In this document: positions 10,886 to 22,409 of the stretch, piece by piece
How the letters are laid out: every line of letters starts with the position of its first letter
Position numbering within the stretch: the first letter of the stretch is position 1
DNA from: Aurelia coerulea
Lineage: Eukaryota > Cnidaria > Scyphozoa > Semaeostomeae > Ulmaridae
Length of the DNA: 64,000 bases
Reading direction: 5' to 3'
Assembly (NCBI GenBank): GCA_039566865.1
Contig: CM076958.1
Coordinates: 3,348,001-3,412,000 of the forward strand
Translations under genes and position numbers: made by a program
The notes under the pieces: model-generated
Databases searched by the model: none
The model's input: the letters and a program-made list of their open reading frames with translations, nothing else
What the model was told of the DNA's origin: nothing

Positions 10886-11192
10886 CCCGGGGGGTCTACT
10901 TAATACATTGAGCACCTGGGGATCTGCCTGCCAATAGTGCCCCATTTTCGATTGAAAATTCCAGGACAGGATTATACCTTTAGTGTATTTTTTCCGGCAC
11001 AGGTATGTTCATTAAAGCTTTTTTCCCAGGACAGGTCAGATATGACGTACAAAATTAAGGTAACTTACAAAAGACACTTGTATTATCCAGGACAGGTACT
11101 ATGTTTTCAAACATTTATTCCAGGACAGAGTCATACAATTTTCTTTTGGCAGGCACATCCCTGTTGTTTTTCTCCAAGGTAGACCCCCCGGG
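10886..11192. mobile_element. 307-bp MITE with perfect 8-bp target duplication (hAT-like size)
   Basis: Ends CCCGGGGGGTCTAC and GTAGACCCCCCGGG are exact inverted repeats. CATCAAAG at 10878-10885 is repeated at 11193-11200. Internally it carries several copies of CCAGGACAGG spaced about 35-60 bp apart (near 10969, 11030, 11087, 11122). An 8-bp duplication is typical of hAT elements, but these ends are not a textbook hAT end. Confidence 0.82.
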
Positions 11193-11224
11193 CATCAAAG
11201 TATTCTAAAGGAATGCCATGAGCA

Positions 11225-11392
11225 ATAGGACACCAATTGTGTATCAGTGTGAAATTTTTATCAATAGCGTGCCACCTTAACCAATTGTTTTGTGTGCGTT
11301 TTGAACTTATTTTTACTTGTTAGTGAGCCACCTCATCGCTGTTTTGTGATTTTGAAAATTTTCAGTAGTAGCCACCTTAAGTGCAGATCAAG
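11225..11392. repeat. Dispersed repeat, second copy of the one at about 420-575
   Basis: Shares TTATTTTTACTTG, TAGTGAGCCACCT, CGCTGTTT and GCCACCTTAAGTGCAGATC with the copy near the left edge. It runs directly into the retroposon fragment starting about 11393. Confidence 0.65.
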
Positions 11393-11960
11393 GTACAGAT
11401 GCAAGGTAAGATTTCGCCTGTGTTCCAGACCAGCTAGGCAAGACACAGATTCTTGAGCAGTGGAAGACTGCAAGATTCTTTTAATAAGGATTCTTCTGAA
11501 AGATTTCTCAAGAATTAATGCACGGAGATTACGACTCATCATTTGACCAGCTTTTAGCCAGGGCTGAAAGCGTTACAGTTCACCAGAAGAATCTGCAAAG
11601 TCTTATGACAGAAATTTATAAGACCATGAACCATCTTAATCCTTCATATATTTGGGAGTTCTTTGTTAAAAAGGATATACCTTACAATTTCCGCACCAAA
11701 GAGCTATGCAGAGTCACAGCGATATGGACTAAGTTCTCTTTCATTTAGAGGTAGTCTCCTGTGGAACACTCTAGATGATGAATTAAAGAGAGCTGATACC
11801 TTGATAAGTTTTAAAAGGGGGATCAAAGAATGGGATGGCAAAAGATGTAAATGTTTAGTTTGTAAATAATTTTGTTATATTGTAAATAGTTGCAGATTTA
11901 AATTAGTTTTTAGTAACTATGTACATATCAACTTTAAATAATGATGATGATGAAACCAAG
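11393..11960 (+). pseudogene. Non-LTR retrotransposon 3' end (CR1/L2-like), frameshifted
   Basis: Two overlapping frames (from 11518 and from 11663) together give the C-terminal signature of this retroposon group: VTVHQKNLQSLMTEIYK, then LSFRGSLLWNTLDDELKRA, then CKCLVCK at the stop. A frameshift separates them near 11700. The 3' tail (TATTGTAAATAGTTGCA, ACTTTAAATA) runs into a short GAT repeat at 11941-11953. The reverse transcriptase core is missing, so this is a 5'-truncated dead copy. Confidence 0.75.
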
Positions 11961-13035
11961 GTTGCACTTTGTAACTCCTACAGCACAGGTGCATCCTGCC
12001 TGAGAATTCTTGTTTGGAAACATTTACAGTCTTTCACATATGGCTTATAAATTCCTTTCGTAATGTAACAAATTCTTGTCATGTTAATGTGTTTAAGGCC
12101 TGTACTGAAAATTGACAACTTTTCCTTTGATCCTTACAGTGTTTGAAACTCCCCAGAGAGTGATTAATAAAATGAGCTTGAATTTCAAAACATTTTATGC
12201 CCACGAAAGATTAGCCTCAAATCCTATAACAGGCAATATCATGAGCACTTGGTAAATAACATGATTATAAAAAGAAAACATTTAGTGAATAGAATTATTC
12301 TTTTTGATGCAAACAAACAGTCATTGTTTTATCATCACAAATATACAGCATCTTTGTACTCGAATAAACAACGTTTTGTCCAAGAAAAGATTAAAGGTTG
12401 AAGGATTTGGCAAACTTTCAACTTCAAGCTGTTAATTTTACCTCTGCTTGTACATCTTCAAAATGAATAAAGATATAGAACTTAGTCAAGGCAGACTTCA
12501 GATACAGTAGGTTGTATTTGAAGTCAAGAATATGAAAGATTGGCTTTCTTATTTGAAGTCTAGGACTTGAAGTATCACGGAAGCTGTTTTGAAATCATGG
12601 GATCATAAAAGAACTTCAAGAAATGGTAGCTTTAATGACTGTGGGAAGTTTTTCATAGTTTAGCACTAACAAAGAAAGAAGCTAGAGGATTTAGTTCTTT
12701 GGGAAATTTTAACATTATTATGCATTGAATCACACACAAAGTTATGTCATAGGATTTGGAAATCATGAGAATCACACTGAGCAGCTGAATCAGTTCTGTA
12801 AGATCATCATCAAACACTGGTCACACCGATCACTCAGATGAAACAGATAAAAAAAGGAGAAAATAAGCAGTTCCCCTGTTTATTTTCTTTTGCACATCTT
12901 ATCTCGAAATTTACTGTGACCAGTTTCAGGTGAAAAAATCAGCAAATCCAAGCCAGTTTCTAGTTTTATGTATACCAAATAAGGCGGTTAAAGTTTTTTT
13001 GAATTTCATTGTAATTTTCTGTCTCTGTTTTGCAG
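11961..13035. other. Intron sequence of gene 2, nothing recognised
   Basis: AT-rich, no exon or repeat with defined ends. It ends in the pyrimidine-rich acceptor of the exon at 13036. Confidence 0.45.
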
Positions 13036-13086
13036 TGGGGCTACTTGAACTGTTGGCAGTCAGTTGCAAGAGGAAAGAAAATCAAG
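13036..13086 (+). CDS. Gene 2, exon B: start of PH-like domain
   Basis: A 51-base exon, phase 0 in and out: acceptor CTGTTTTGCAG, donor GTTAGT. Encodes WGYLNCWQSVARGKKIK. A Gly-Tyr-Leu at the head followed by a basic strand is typical of strands 1-2 of a PH domain, where basic residues often bind phosphoinositides. Residues about 38-54 of the proposed protein. Confidence 0.7.
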
Positions 13087-13712
13087 GTTAGTATGACAGT
13101 TATTTAAGTAAAGCAATGCAAAATAGTCATTTTTTGAAATTGTCATTCTGGTTATCTCGTTATTCTTAGCCTTAAAACAATTTGACGAGTCAAGTGTATC
13201 CTTAACAGTAATTCCATTTTCTAATGTAGCTACTGTGGCAGAGCAGAAACTGCGTGCACATGCGCAAAATCTCATAACCTGGAGCCCCCTAGATCCCTGC
13301 AACAGATCCCGAAATTAGGCAGCACTTGATACTTTCTTTCTTGGGCCTTCAACTCTTGATTTATCGTTTCAAAAATCTTATATATCCAAGCACTTCCTTA
13401 TATCAGATTGCTTGATGATGTCATTTGACGCAGTTTCTGCTCTATCATCTACTGTACTTGACATTTCATTCAACAGTAGTGAGTGACATTTGTGATCTCA
13501 TGATTTTAGACCGAAAGATGGTTTACATATTGGGTTGACTTATGTGGAAATACAATTAGATTATATAAGGTAAGGTGCAAATTTTCTTTCTCTGAATAAT
13601 ATGATGCGTCCTGGAAAGTTATTGGCAGAATTTGCACTGATGATGATCTGGCAAGTTTCTTTAGAGATTTGCTGATTAAAAAAGATTGCCTGCCTGCAAA
13701 GGAATAACGCTT

Positions 13713-14036
13713 TAGGCCCAGTTTAAACATCGTTTTTTTTGCCGTGTTGAATTTAATAAATGCTGCTAAAAATTTCTAAGTGTCAATTAAATTCAACATT
13801 AAACGATGCTTAAATCATCTGCCGTTTTAAATAGATAAAATGGCCGAAGTTCACCAGCTTTCTCGTATCAAACGGCAGAAAAAGGACATGGTTTAAACGT
13901 CGTATTTAAATTCTAGGCCATGGTCCACGGTTTCTATGTGTGATCAGCCACTGCGCTTGTGCATTTTGAAATATGGCCATTTCAACCATTTTTTTAATTT
14001 CAATCCGACACGGCAAAAAACGATGTTTAAATCAGA
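13713..14036. mobile_element. MITE abutting the exon C acceptor
   Basis: TTTAAACATCGTTTTTTTTG with GCCGTGTT at the left is mirrored by CACGGCAAAAAACGATGTTT at the right (about 14010-14029). About 320 bp, non-coding. Its right end lies only about 30 bases before the acceptor at 14067. No target duplication was resolved. Confidence 0.62.
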
Positions 14037-14067
14037 TTATTTTTAATTTCTGTAATTCCCTTTGCAG

Positions 14068-14136
14068 GATAAATCTCTTCCACCGGATAGCTCAAATCTG
14101 CCTCCAAGACCCTCAGTTCTTGGACCATCTGTTGAG
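14068..14136 (+). CDS. Gene 2, exon C: proline-rich loop
   Basis: A 69-base exon, phase 0 in and out: acceptor TTCCCTTTGCAG, donor GTACCG (weak). Encodes DKSLPPDSSNLPPRPSVLGP and SVE. In a PH fold this would be an unusual proline-rich insertion between early strands. It could be alternatively spliced, because skipping it keeps the frame. Confidence 0.62.
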
Positions 14137-14209
14137 GTACCGTATCTTTGATGATTGATTCCTTCAATTGATTTTTGGTATGCAAATTTGTAGGTTGCAT
14201 ATTTACTCA

Positions 14210-15160
14210 ATAATTCTAACTTACTGTAAAAGCTTGATTTACCCCCACTCTCTGTTAAAGGGGCTGCACAAGGATACATTAAAAAATCCTAAACTTTCTC
14301 TCCCTAATGCAGGAAAGTAGCAGCAGATAAATTGCAAATGAAGATGTTTTCTACATGTTTGAACCCCGTAGAATTCGCCAGTGCTGTCAGATTATTTATG
14401 CCATCAACGATTATAAAGATACAGCTGGATTCTGAACGACGAGTTTCAAATGTGTTTTGCCGAAACACACGAATGGCAACAGGCAGGCTAGAGAAATTGT
14501 ACACCACGCTCCAATTAGAGAAGAATTTCTCATTGGATTTGACGATATTGGCCAGCTGATCTTTATCTTTGTTTACAAAATTCTTGTACAGCCCCTTTAA
14601 GCCCCCCCTCCCCGCTCTAATAAGCTTCTCCCTTTTGAGCCAAATATCGTAAATAGACCCCCACGCTATTAAGGCCCCATATATGTATCAAATACAAGAA
14701 GTTACGGAAGATTTCCCATTTATCTAGCTAGATAACATTGCATGTTAATTTCGATGCGGCTTCGGATAAAAGATGTGTTGAATATGTGTATTTGACTTGT
14801 AAACTGTATATTGACTCCGCAAAATATGGAGTAAAAGAAGTTAGAAGCTGTCATTTATAGCATTGAATAAGCCTCTCTTCTCTAATATGCCCACTCTCTC
14901 TTTTGAAGCTTTATTGTCGCTATATAAAGCGCGCCTGAATTATTGGCAGCATGGCAGCCGATAATTCAGTTTTCGGCCTCGCAAGTATCTCTCGGTCATG
15001 GGGATAAGCACAGTTTCCCTTTGAAGTCAGAAGGTGTAATTTGCATTGCAAGGAAAACAAAAGGATTTGACAAAGCGAGGCTAGGAATGTAATTTATAGC
15101 GATCTTATAGCTTTAAGGCCCCTTCTGGAGTCTCCGAAAATAAGTTTTTACTGTATTTAA
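14210..15160. mobile_element. Older C/G-strand-biased element holding a TTAA MITE
   Basis: ACTGTAAAAGCTTGATTTAC near 14224 and TAAGTTTTTACTGTA near 15145 look like diverged inverted ends. Internal CCCCC/CTCTC motifs and a GTATTTGACTTGTAAACTG block match the element at 35992-36808. Edges approximate. It surrounds 14259-14596. Confidence 0.5.
14259..14596. mobile_element. 338-bp MITE with TTAA (or TAA) target duplication
   Basis: TTAA at 14255-14258, then AGGGGCTGCACAAG; right end CTTGTACAGCCCCT, then TTAA at 14597-14600. Inverted ends of 14 bp with one mismatch. It sits inside the older element at 14210-15160. Open frames in it are uninformative. Confidence 0.78.
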
Positions 15161-15353
15161 CTAGATTCAAATCTAGCTAGCTGCGAATTTCTTGGACCCT
15201 GGCCTACAGATAAGTTTGATTTCTGTGTATGTAAACACTGTGGTCGAACACGTTATTTCAATTTTCTTGATAGCTTTAAAGTATGATTTTTCAAACGATA
15301 ACTTTGAAATTATACAGAGTGGGTAAAAACATTTTTCCAACGTTCTTTTTCAG

Positions 15354-15419
15354 AATGAGCAAAAAGTAGCATTCTTTGGACTGAGAGATGCGACAGTAGA
15401 TCTTTTACAAGATGGTTCG
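15354..15419 (+). CDS. Gene 2, exon D: PH-like domain core
   Basis: A 66-base exon, phase 0 in and out: acceptor GTTCTTTTTCAG, donor GTAAGT. Encodes NEQKVAFFGLRDATVDLLQD and GS. The alternating hydrophobic pattern fits PH strands 3-4. Confidence 0.68.
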
Positions 15420-15719
15420 GTAAGTGGTTCAGATAAAAAGGTTTTAGCTAGCATCCAAGGTGGAACATTTTTGCAAAACTTTGAAATTTAATTGTGTAAA
15501 ATGTCACGGCCAGAAATCGTGCTCTTCTCATGGTGACAAAAACTGCTGAAATGGAAGTCAGCCTTATGAAGAGTTGCAAATAGTATCAAGCTCTCGGCTT
15601 TCAACCTTGGTTTGATGTATTGTGATCCATCGGGTCATTGCGTACATTGGTTGTCAGGAATGTTTACTAATTTCAGAAACTGTTGTAAAACATAATTTCA
15701 TTTTCATTTTTCATTTTCA

Positions 15720-16967
15720 ATTTTTTAGGCATGGTAGCCCCTCAGTTAGAGAAAAACTGATTTACAGGGGGCCATGCAATAAAAATACTAAAACTAAACT
15801 AAGATATTACAATCTGATTAAAATAATATCAATAAAAGTAAAATTAAAAGAGTTCATTGCATAAAGCATCTCAACTTATGCTTTGGGGGATTTCATCAAC
15901 CCTTCCCGGAATTTTTTTAGAGTAGGTGCTCCTTTTAATTCATCATTCAACCCATTCCAGAGACTGGCCCCTCTGAATGAAAAACATCTCTGACCAGCTG
16001 ATGTTCTTAACATTGGAGTCCTAAGGTTTATATTAGAATTCCTCAGTACGCGAGAGGCTGTTTCGTTCACTCTATTGAACATGTCGCTCATATAGGACGG
16101 CGCATCACCGTTTAGGGACTTGAAAACCATTTTTTGTGTTTCAAGATCAATCAATTCCCTAACCGTGGGCCATCCTAGGGCACGAAAGAGTGGCAAGGCT
16201 GACTGGTCATATCGACTGCCGGTAACTATTCTGGCAGCACGATTTTGAAGCTTTTGGAGTTTATTAAGAGAGGTCTCACCAACATTCCCCCAAACAGGGC
16301 AGCAATATCTAAAGTACGGTTCCACGAGGCTTTTGTACATCTGTTTAACAGTGGATGCAGGCACGTACCTTTTAGATGCAGGCACGTACCTCTGGAAATC
16401 TTACTTGTCAATGAGGTCAATTGGGAAGACCATTTTAATTGCTGATCTACTTGAACTCCTAGGTATTTAGTATCTTCAGTCATTTTAATATCGTCCTCCC
16501 CGATTTTAAACTGTGGTTTAGCTGAGCCAGGTGAAGTAAGTTTGTTCAGTTTACCTGGGAGTCTGATAATCATGCCTTCAGTTTTTGCAACATTTAATGA
16601 TAGCTTGTTTCCTTGCAGCCACAATTTCAAAGCAGCTAAATCAGCGTTAATAGCGTCATTGATCCCAGAAACAGAATTAGATGCAAAATAGATACTAGTA
16701 TCATCGGCATACATAGATACATGGGAATGCTTCAAGCATTTTGGTAAATCATTAATGTAGACCAAAAAGAGGAGGGGCCCAAGACAGGATCCCTGAGGAA
16801 CTCCGCAATTTATAGGCTCGGTACTAGATATTTGTCCGTTACCCTACAAAATTGCCTCCTGTCGGCAAGGTAGGAATGAAACCATTTAAATTCCTTCCCT
16901 TTAACACCATAGAATTTGAGTTTACTCAATAGAATCTCGTGATCTACTGTGTCGAAGGCTCCTTTTT
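15720..16967 (-). pseudogene. Non-LTR retrotransposon reverse transcriptase, 5'-truncated and frameshifted (CR1/L2/Rex-like)
   Basis: The minus strand begins inside the reverse transcriptase palm ([20 protein letters not shown]), continues to CGVPQGSCLGPLLFLVYIND and the catalytic YADD box (16711-16700), then the thumb and C-terminal region ending FRGASLWNGLNDELKGAP. At least two breaks exist: a one-base loss near 16840, and a shift at about 16360-16390 caused by a tandem duplication of about 20 bases (GCAGGCACGTACC twice). The 3' tail near 15700 is built of AAAATGAAA-like repeats. The endonuclease and ORF1 are absent. This is a typical 5'-truncated relic lying in the intron antisense to gene 2. 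Confidence 0.88.
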
Positions 16968-17040
16968 TCTTTCTTCCCTTTTTCCTTTCATTTCTTCTTT
17001 CCTCCCTTCATCGTTTTTTTTCTTAATGAATATGTCAGTT
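16968..17040. repeat. Pyrimidine-rich low-complexity tract
   Basis: TTTTTTCTTTCTTCCC-type sequence directly at the 5' truncation point of the reverse transcriptase relic. Confidence 0.6.
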
Positions 17041-17329
17041 GCTTGTACGTGCAGCTATTCTTTAAGAGTGCACACAAAGATATTGATTATAGATCAAATT
17101 TCCTTGCATATATTATATATAGACGTTTCGGGCATAACTCCTCATCATATCAGTAATGAACTGTTTTGAAACGTGCGCAAATTATTTTGCCCGCCCGATA
17201 CAGGCCTTTCATTGATAACATTAATTTTACTTACTGAGCAAATTAACGTGGATAGATATGATAAGAAATGATGATTATTGTTATATTAGATGGTTTTGAA
17301 GAACATTTAGTCATGCTTTCTTGTTTCAG

Positions 17330-17460
17330 TTGTACAACAAGAAACTCAAGCAAGCAGATTTCACACGAGTATTCCGCCGACATTTGTTTCAAATTGTGTT
17401 TACAAAGCTCAGTTCAACATACGTGTTTCAAGCACCATCAAATTCATCCATGCTGAGATG
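17330..17460 (+). CDS. Gene 2, exon E: C-terminal half of PH-like domain
   Basis: A 131-base exon, phase 0 in, phase 2 out: acceptor TTGTTTCAG, donor GTAAGT. Encodes LYNKKLKQADFTRVFRRHLF, QIVFTKLSSTYVFQAPSNSS and MLRW. The succession of a strand ending FQIVFT, a strand STYVFQA, then a Met-Leu-x-Trp that starts the terminal helix is the classic end of a PH domain (conserved Trp). This exon is the main support for the domain call. Confidence 0.78.
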
Positions 17461-17689
17461 GTAAGTTTCATCGTTTATTCAAATTTGTAAAATGGTTCAC
17501 TTGTTCGTGATTTACCGGGTGAGGCGAAAGGGGTTTCAATGTTTCTCGAGAAATCATATTTCAATAATAGGTTTTTGCGATAGCAATACGGAGAAATATC
17601 AAACCCGAGATCACAAGTATGACCGAGGGCTTGATATTTCATTTTCTTTTCATGTTATAATTCATACAAGAGGTGGAAAAAGTTCGTGA

Positions 17690-17945
17690 AGCAGCGATGC
17701 AGCTATGCAGAAAGCCTGTTTGTCTGGAAGGAAGAAAAGGGGAGAAAGAGAAAGCGGAATAGAAGGAAGGAAAAGAAAAAAACGATGAAGGGAGGAAAGA
17801 AGAAATGAAAGGAAAAAGGGAAGGAAGAAAAAGGAGAGGAGAAAGAACGGATGATGGAAGGAAGATAGGACGACAAAGAAAACAAAGATTGAAAATATTA
17901 AGAGAACAGGAAGGAATAAAGGAAGGAAAGAATAGAAAAAAATCA
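17690..17945. repeat. Purine-rich (GAAAGGAAGG) low-complexity tract
   Basis: About 250 bases of GGAAGGAAAG-like sequence. The Phe/Ser/Leu-rich frames on the minus strand and Lys/Arg/Glu-rich frames on the plus strand are composition artefacts. Confidence 0.75.
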
Positions 17946-18497
17946 ATGTTTGGATCTTTTCATTTACAGTTTTGTGATCCAAGGAAGCTGTTACCTGAGT
18001 AATTCCACTTCCTAGTGTCTTATCAACTACACTGTACACAATATCGCAATTCAACTAAAATCTGGGACTACAGAAAATTGATAAAACAATGGACGGAAGA
18101 ATTGTGGTTTGACTTTCCTTCGCAAGAAGACAAATATTTTTTCCACCACTGATTCATACAGGCTACAAGACTCCTCTGAATGCTTTTCAGTCTGACCTGT
18201 CCCAAAAAATGAAATAAATTGATCATCGAAGAACAGCAGGAGTTAAAAAGTCTAATTTACATTGTAGGTACAACGCTAAAAAACCGAAAAGAAATTAAGA
18301 GAGAAAAACGGAATTCAACGTACACCTCCATCGCATAATTTCTGTGTGAATGTTTGTAGGGAGGGTGCCGATTTAGTTTCTCTTCCTAAGCTGTTCCACA
18401 GTTTAGCCCTTCGATAGGAAAACGCCTTTTAACCCTAAGAACGTAAGAACTGCAGCGCCATTTTGTATCCCTTGACCACAGGAAATACGGGAACATA

Positions 18498-19250
18498 CAG
18501 GGTGTCCAAGAAATATTGTTCGATGTTTGATTTAATATTAAAAAGTAATGATAAAAAGTACAGGCTCCTGGTATGACAACCCTGTTCCTATGATTCAAAA
18601 TTTATTTTTGACACCAGAATCTTGCGAATCCGCTAAAAATTCACGGAGCAACAAGCTTTTGAACTTCAAGTTTGTGCGAAAGCTGAAACCAGACGCCTCT
18701 AACTGACTTGTTGAAAAGATGCCAAAAATCGAGGTAAATGAAGACTGTCCAATGTTTTACCTCTCGTTGATATTGGTGCAAAACCAAATAGGACTTCAAA
18801 AATAATTTTAGTCTTGTAACCGTTGCCAAAATTTACTTAAGAATGCAAGTATCCAAGAACTTGGAATGAAAACTAAATCGACGAGAAACGAGGTCATTCC
18901 AAATTTTGCTCAACAGGATTCTTCCAAGCATCCAGAACCTTAATTCAACGTTAGGGGGATGCTAATTTATCCAAAATGGTTTTGAAATTCCATTTGATTT
19001 GCTTTGAATAAACGAGATTCTACTTTCACAAAATATGCAATTAGTGCAAATGTCTGGTTTCAGCTTTCGCACAAACTGGAACTTCAAAAGCTCGCAACTC
19101 CGTGAATATTTAACCAATTTGCTAGCTTCTGGTATCTAAAATTAATTTAGAGTCTCAGCAATATGGTCATCTTACCATGGAGCCCGTTCAATATTTCGTT
19201 ATTTTTTAATATTTGATCAAACGTTGATCAATTTTTTTTGGGACACCCTG
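18498..19250. mobile_element. Mariner-like foldback MITE, type E, TA duplication
   Basis: TA|CAGGGTGTCC at 18498 and GGGACACCCTG|TA at 19250. The arms are long: ACTTCAAGTTTGTGCGAAAG at about 18664 is mirrored near 19060-19085. 753 bp, no transposase frame. Confidence 0.8.
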
Positions 19251-19903
19251 TATAGTAAAGTAAAAGGTTCACTTTAAGTGTACTAAAAACATGTTAGAGT
19301 TGATATAACGCATTTTTCAAACTCATTTAAGACGCATTTTCAGAAATTTAGTTAGAGTTAGGTAAGGTTAGAAAAAGAAAGAAAGATTGCAAAAAAAGAG
19401 AAGAAGGGAAATAAAACCAAAGTGCTGTTTACTTTCCACCTGCTTTGCATGTGATTGTTTGCTCGAAAGTAATCGTCAAAATAGCGACGAAAAAATACGA
19501 TCGCAGAATCTGTGGTAGGATACGGCGTAGGCTTCACCTGCCAAACATCTTTCTTATCACTCACGAGGAAGCGCTACAATTGATATAACTTGCTGACCTT
19601 GTTGATAAGAAATGCCACTTCAGTGATAGGGTGTGTTCGGCTGTTAACTTCTCACGCCGACCTTTCTCGTGAGTTTTGGAAAACATCAACAGCTCTGGTG
19701 CGAAGGACGACTGTGCTTTCTTATGATAATAGCAATCAATTTATTTAAAGTTGACGATACATAGGTACACAGTAAAATACTAAGGATAAAACTACACTAG
19801 CTAATCCAAGCCAACTGCTAAAACTAATACAATCCAATATATGTACACATAATTTAAACATAAGTTTTCAAAATACATATCATAAAATTATAGACAGACT
19901 TAA

Positions 19904-20051
19904 AGGGTCTGTTTCATTCAGCATTCCTTGCGCGTGCTGTCTCTTGGTTTTCCTTTGTTGTCACCATTTTCACGGGCCAAGAAAAAATGGCGGCAACAAA
20001 GGCCAACAAAGAGATGGCACGTGCAAGGCATGCTGAGTAAAACAGACCCTT
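19904..20051. mobile_element. 148-bp palindromic MITE, TTAA-flanked
   Basis: TTAA at 19900-19903, AGGGTCTGTTTCATTCAGCA; right end TGCTGAGTAAAACAGACCCT(T), TTAA at 20052-20055. It is almost a perfect palindrome (GGCACGTGCAAGGCATGC against GCATTCCTTGCGCGTGC). A half copy lies at about 20432-20515 and a relative at 27277-27402. Confidence 0.75.
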
Positions 20052-20411
20052 TTAAAAACGTGGTATTATGAAAAGATCCCGGTCTGGTGGTAGGATCTTA
20101 CGCCGGGTGTGCCAAAGTAAACTTCGCATTTTGCGGCTGAAGAGACTAAAGTGAGCATTTTAACCGACCAAATTGGGATTGAAACTGGCATGCATGGACT
20201 TTGCCGGTCAACGAAATACTAAACTCATTTTACCTCATTTTACCTCGTGAATTGAGGCTATAAGATCTTTTAGCGCTGGTCTAGATCTAGCCTGGTTTTC
20301 AATGTAATACTATATGAATCTCTGTTTACCGAAATGATATCATTCATGTTAAAGAACACAGGGAAACGCAGCTTATCGGTCATTAGAGGTGCTACCAACC
20401 ACGCAATCCAC

Positions 20412-20515
20412 TACAAGGTAGGCGCCCTTGCTTTCATGGGCCATGAAAATGCTAGCAACAAAGGCTAACCCAGAGATGACACGTGCAAGGCATGTTGAGT
20501 GAAACAGACCCTTTA
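20412..20515. repeat. Two solo element ends side by side
   Basis: CTACAAGGTAGGCGCCCTTG at about 20415-20434 equals the terminal 20 bp of the element at 36219-36611. It is followed directly by a right-half copy of the 19904 MITE (AGATGACACGTGCAAGGCAT ... CAGACCCTTTA). Confidence 0.6.
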
Positions 20516-20613
20516 CGAGCCATTTACGCTATCTTTTTTATGACCCAATGCACATGCTCGAAAAGATCATTTCGCTCGTGAAAACATTTCGCCACCCCAG
20601 CAGTCAACCACAT

Positions 20614-20810
20614 TGAAGGTGTTGTGGTGCAGTGGTGTAATCCACTGACTTTGCAGCCAGAACAGTCAGGCGGACAGTGTTCGATACCGGGTAGAGCCCC
20701 ACCACTTGAGCGTCATGACAAGGGGTCGCGGATTCGATTAGCACTTAGCTACTTTGTGATCACAGCGCTTAGCGCTAAAAACCGCAACTTTGCCTTCTTC
20801 ACCTTCACCA
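20614..20810 (+). repeat. tRNA-derived SINE with pol III A and B boxes
   Basis: TGGTGCAGTGG at 20625-20635 fits the A box (TRGCNNAGTGG) and GTTCGATACC at 20679-20688 fits the B box (GGTTCGANNCC), 54 bases start to start. A unique body follows and ends AGCGCTTAGCGCTAAAAACC. Other copies: 26325-26510 (minus) and about 8070-8170. The tRNA origin follows from box layout; the parent tRNA is not identified. Confidence 0.78.
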
Positions 20811-21321
20811 TTGGCATATGCTTTGATCACATGAATTAATTCAAGGCGACTAACCTAATGGACAACCAATCATTCTTCGTTAACAGAACACAGGTGCAGC
20901 ACGAAAGACTGGTTTATAGATAACAAGATCCTATAGTTTTACTTGTAAAATTGTTTTCATCCCTTCACAGCATCAACAAAGCCGTTGTCTTTTGTCTGAG
21001 AATTTTTCGTGATTTTGATGTTATTGTTTAGCTAGATTAGATAGATTTATGGTGTACAGTACTTCAAGACATATGCTTCAAGATTGAAGTGACATTTTCA
21101 GGGGGTCACAGTTCGATTTTGTAAGTTGACCTTGCGGTCAGCGCTTTCACCTTCTGTAAGGAATGTTGCGAGTTTGAGCCCTTGGCTGGCTGTCTGTGCA
21201 GGCTTTATTAATGTGCATGAGCACACGAGTGCTGCTCGCAGGCACAAAATATTATTGGACATTAGTTGCGGGCATCCTTATCGCAGTCAGAGGGATTTGA
21301 CTGCAGGCACATTTTTCCCAG

Positions 21322-21843
21322 CATAGCTCCCAAATCTGTAACTCTGCGTGAAAAGGTGGGTGTAAAATTCTGTGATCTGTTTCCTCTGATTGAGTGGCTT
21401 GAAACAAACTTTAGTTACTTATCTTTAATTTTACCGTTGGACTTTTCAGAAGTTTTAACTATTTTTCGAAATTTCAGCGTATGTTGCATTTCAAGTCATT
21501 TGAGGGTGTGACGTCATCAAATTTCTAAATCATAAACCAGAAAAGTGACAGACTTTTGATTGATACCATATTGTAGACATCCATAAACTATGGTTTTCTT
21601 CGAAAGTATTTCATGTTGGTTCAAACAGTTTAGAAATTACGATGGTTTTAAATTTTTTTGAAAATTTTTCTTGAATTCTTGAAAAAGTAGAAAAACACTC
21701 TGATTCTGAAAATATTGAAGATTTCAGAAAAGTCCAACGGTAGAATTATAAAGAAATAGCTGAAGTTTCTTTGAAGTCATTCAGTTCAAAGAAATAAGTA
21801 ACTGAATTTTACACCAGCCTTTTTAAAGATTTGGAACCTATGC
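21322..21843. mobile_element. Long-TIR element, family F, copy 1
   Basis: Left arm GGTGTAAAATTCTGTGATCT, TTACCGTTGGACTTTTC; right arm AAAGTCCAACGGTAGAATTA and TACACCAGCCTTTTTAAAGA. Arms of about 200 bp enclose GAGGGTGTGACGTCATC. It is the same family as 45750-46270. No transposase. Confidence 0.7.
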
Positions 21844-22409
21844 CGTTTGTCCCAACAATTTGCTCGCATGCAGATAATATTTTAACGAGGCCTGAGTACC
21901 ACTACTAATCCTGAACAGTTCTGCACGCTTTTTTCCTTGGAATGAGTTTAAAGGACAAGTCCGGGGTTTCTACAATTAATGTCAAAAAGCAACCTTACCA
22001 CACCAATCGAGAGTTCTTTCCAAGTTTTGAGAGATCTCTTTCTGTTGTAAATTCATGCAACATTTTTTTGCTTAAGTTAGGTCCAATGTCGTCACCACTT
22101 TGTAAAATTACGATAAAATGGTTAGCCTCGGTTTGAAGGTTCGATTGTGACGCCGTAAAGTACTTGAGAGTTTTGCAAGAAAAAAGCCTCGTTCATGTCG
22201 AAGGCGAAGTGGGCGAAATGACGTCATAAATAATGACGTCATTTCTCTCATTTCGCAGATTTCGCAAAGAAAAGAGAGAGAAGGTTGGGAAAAGTGCTAC
22301 ACATCATTCACAACATTGTAATCTTTCATTTTATCAACAATTATTCCAACCCCGGATTTGTCCTTTAAAGTCTTTAGAATGAGTTGCCGATAGGGGTGGT
22401 CTGGTGGGC

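Noticed and set aside
17662..18002. Phe/Ser/Leu-rich and Lys/Arg/Glu-rich frames
   Set aside because: Low-complexity purine tract artefacts.
20614..20690. Functional tRNA gene
   Set aside because: Boxes fit, but the sequence does not close an acceptor stem by eye and is repeated with a SINE tail.
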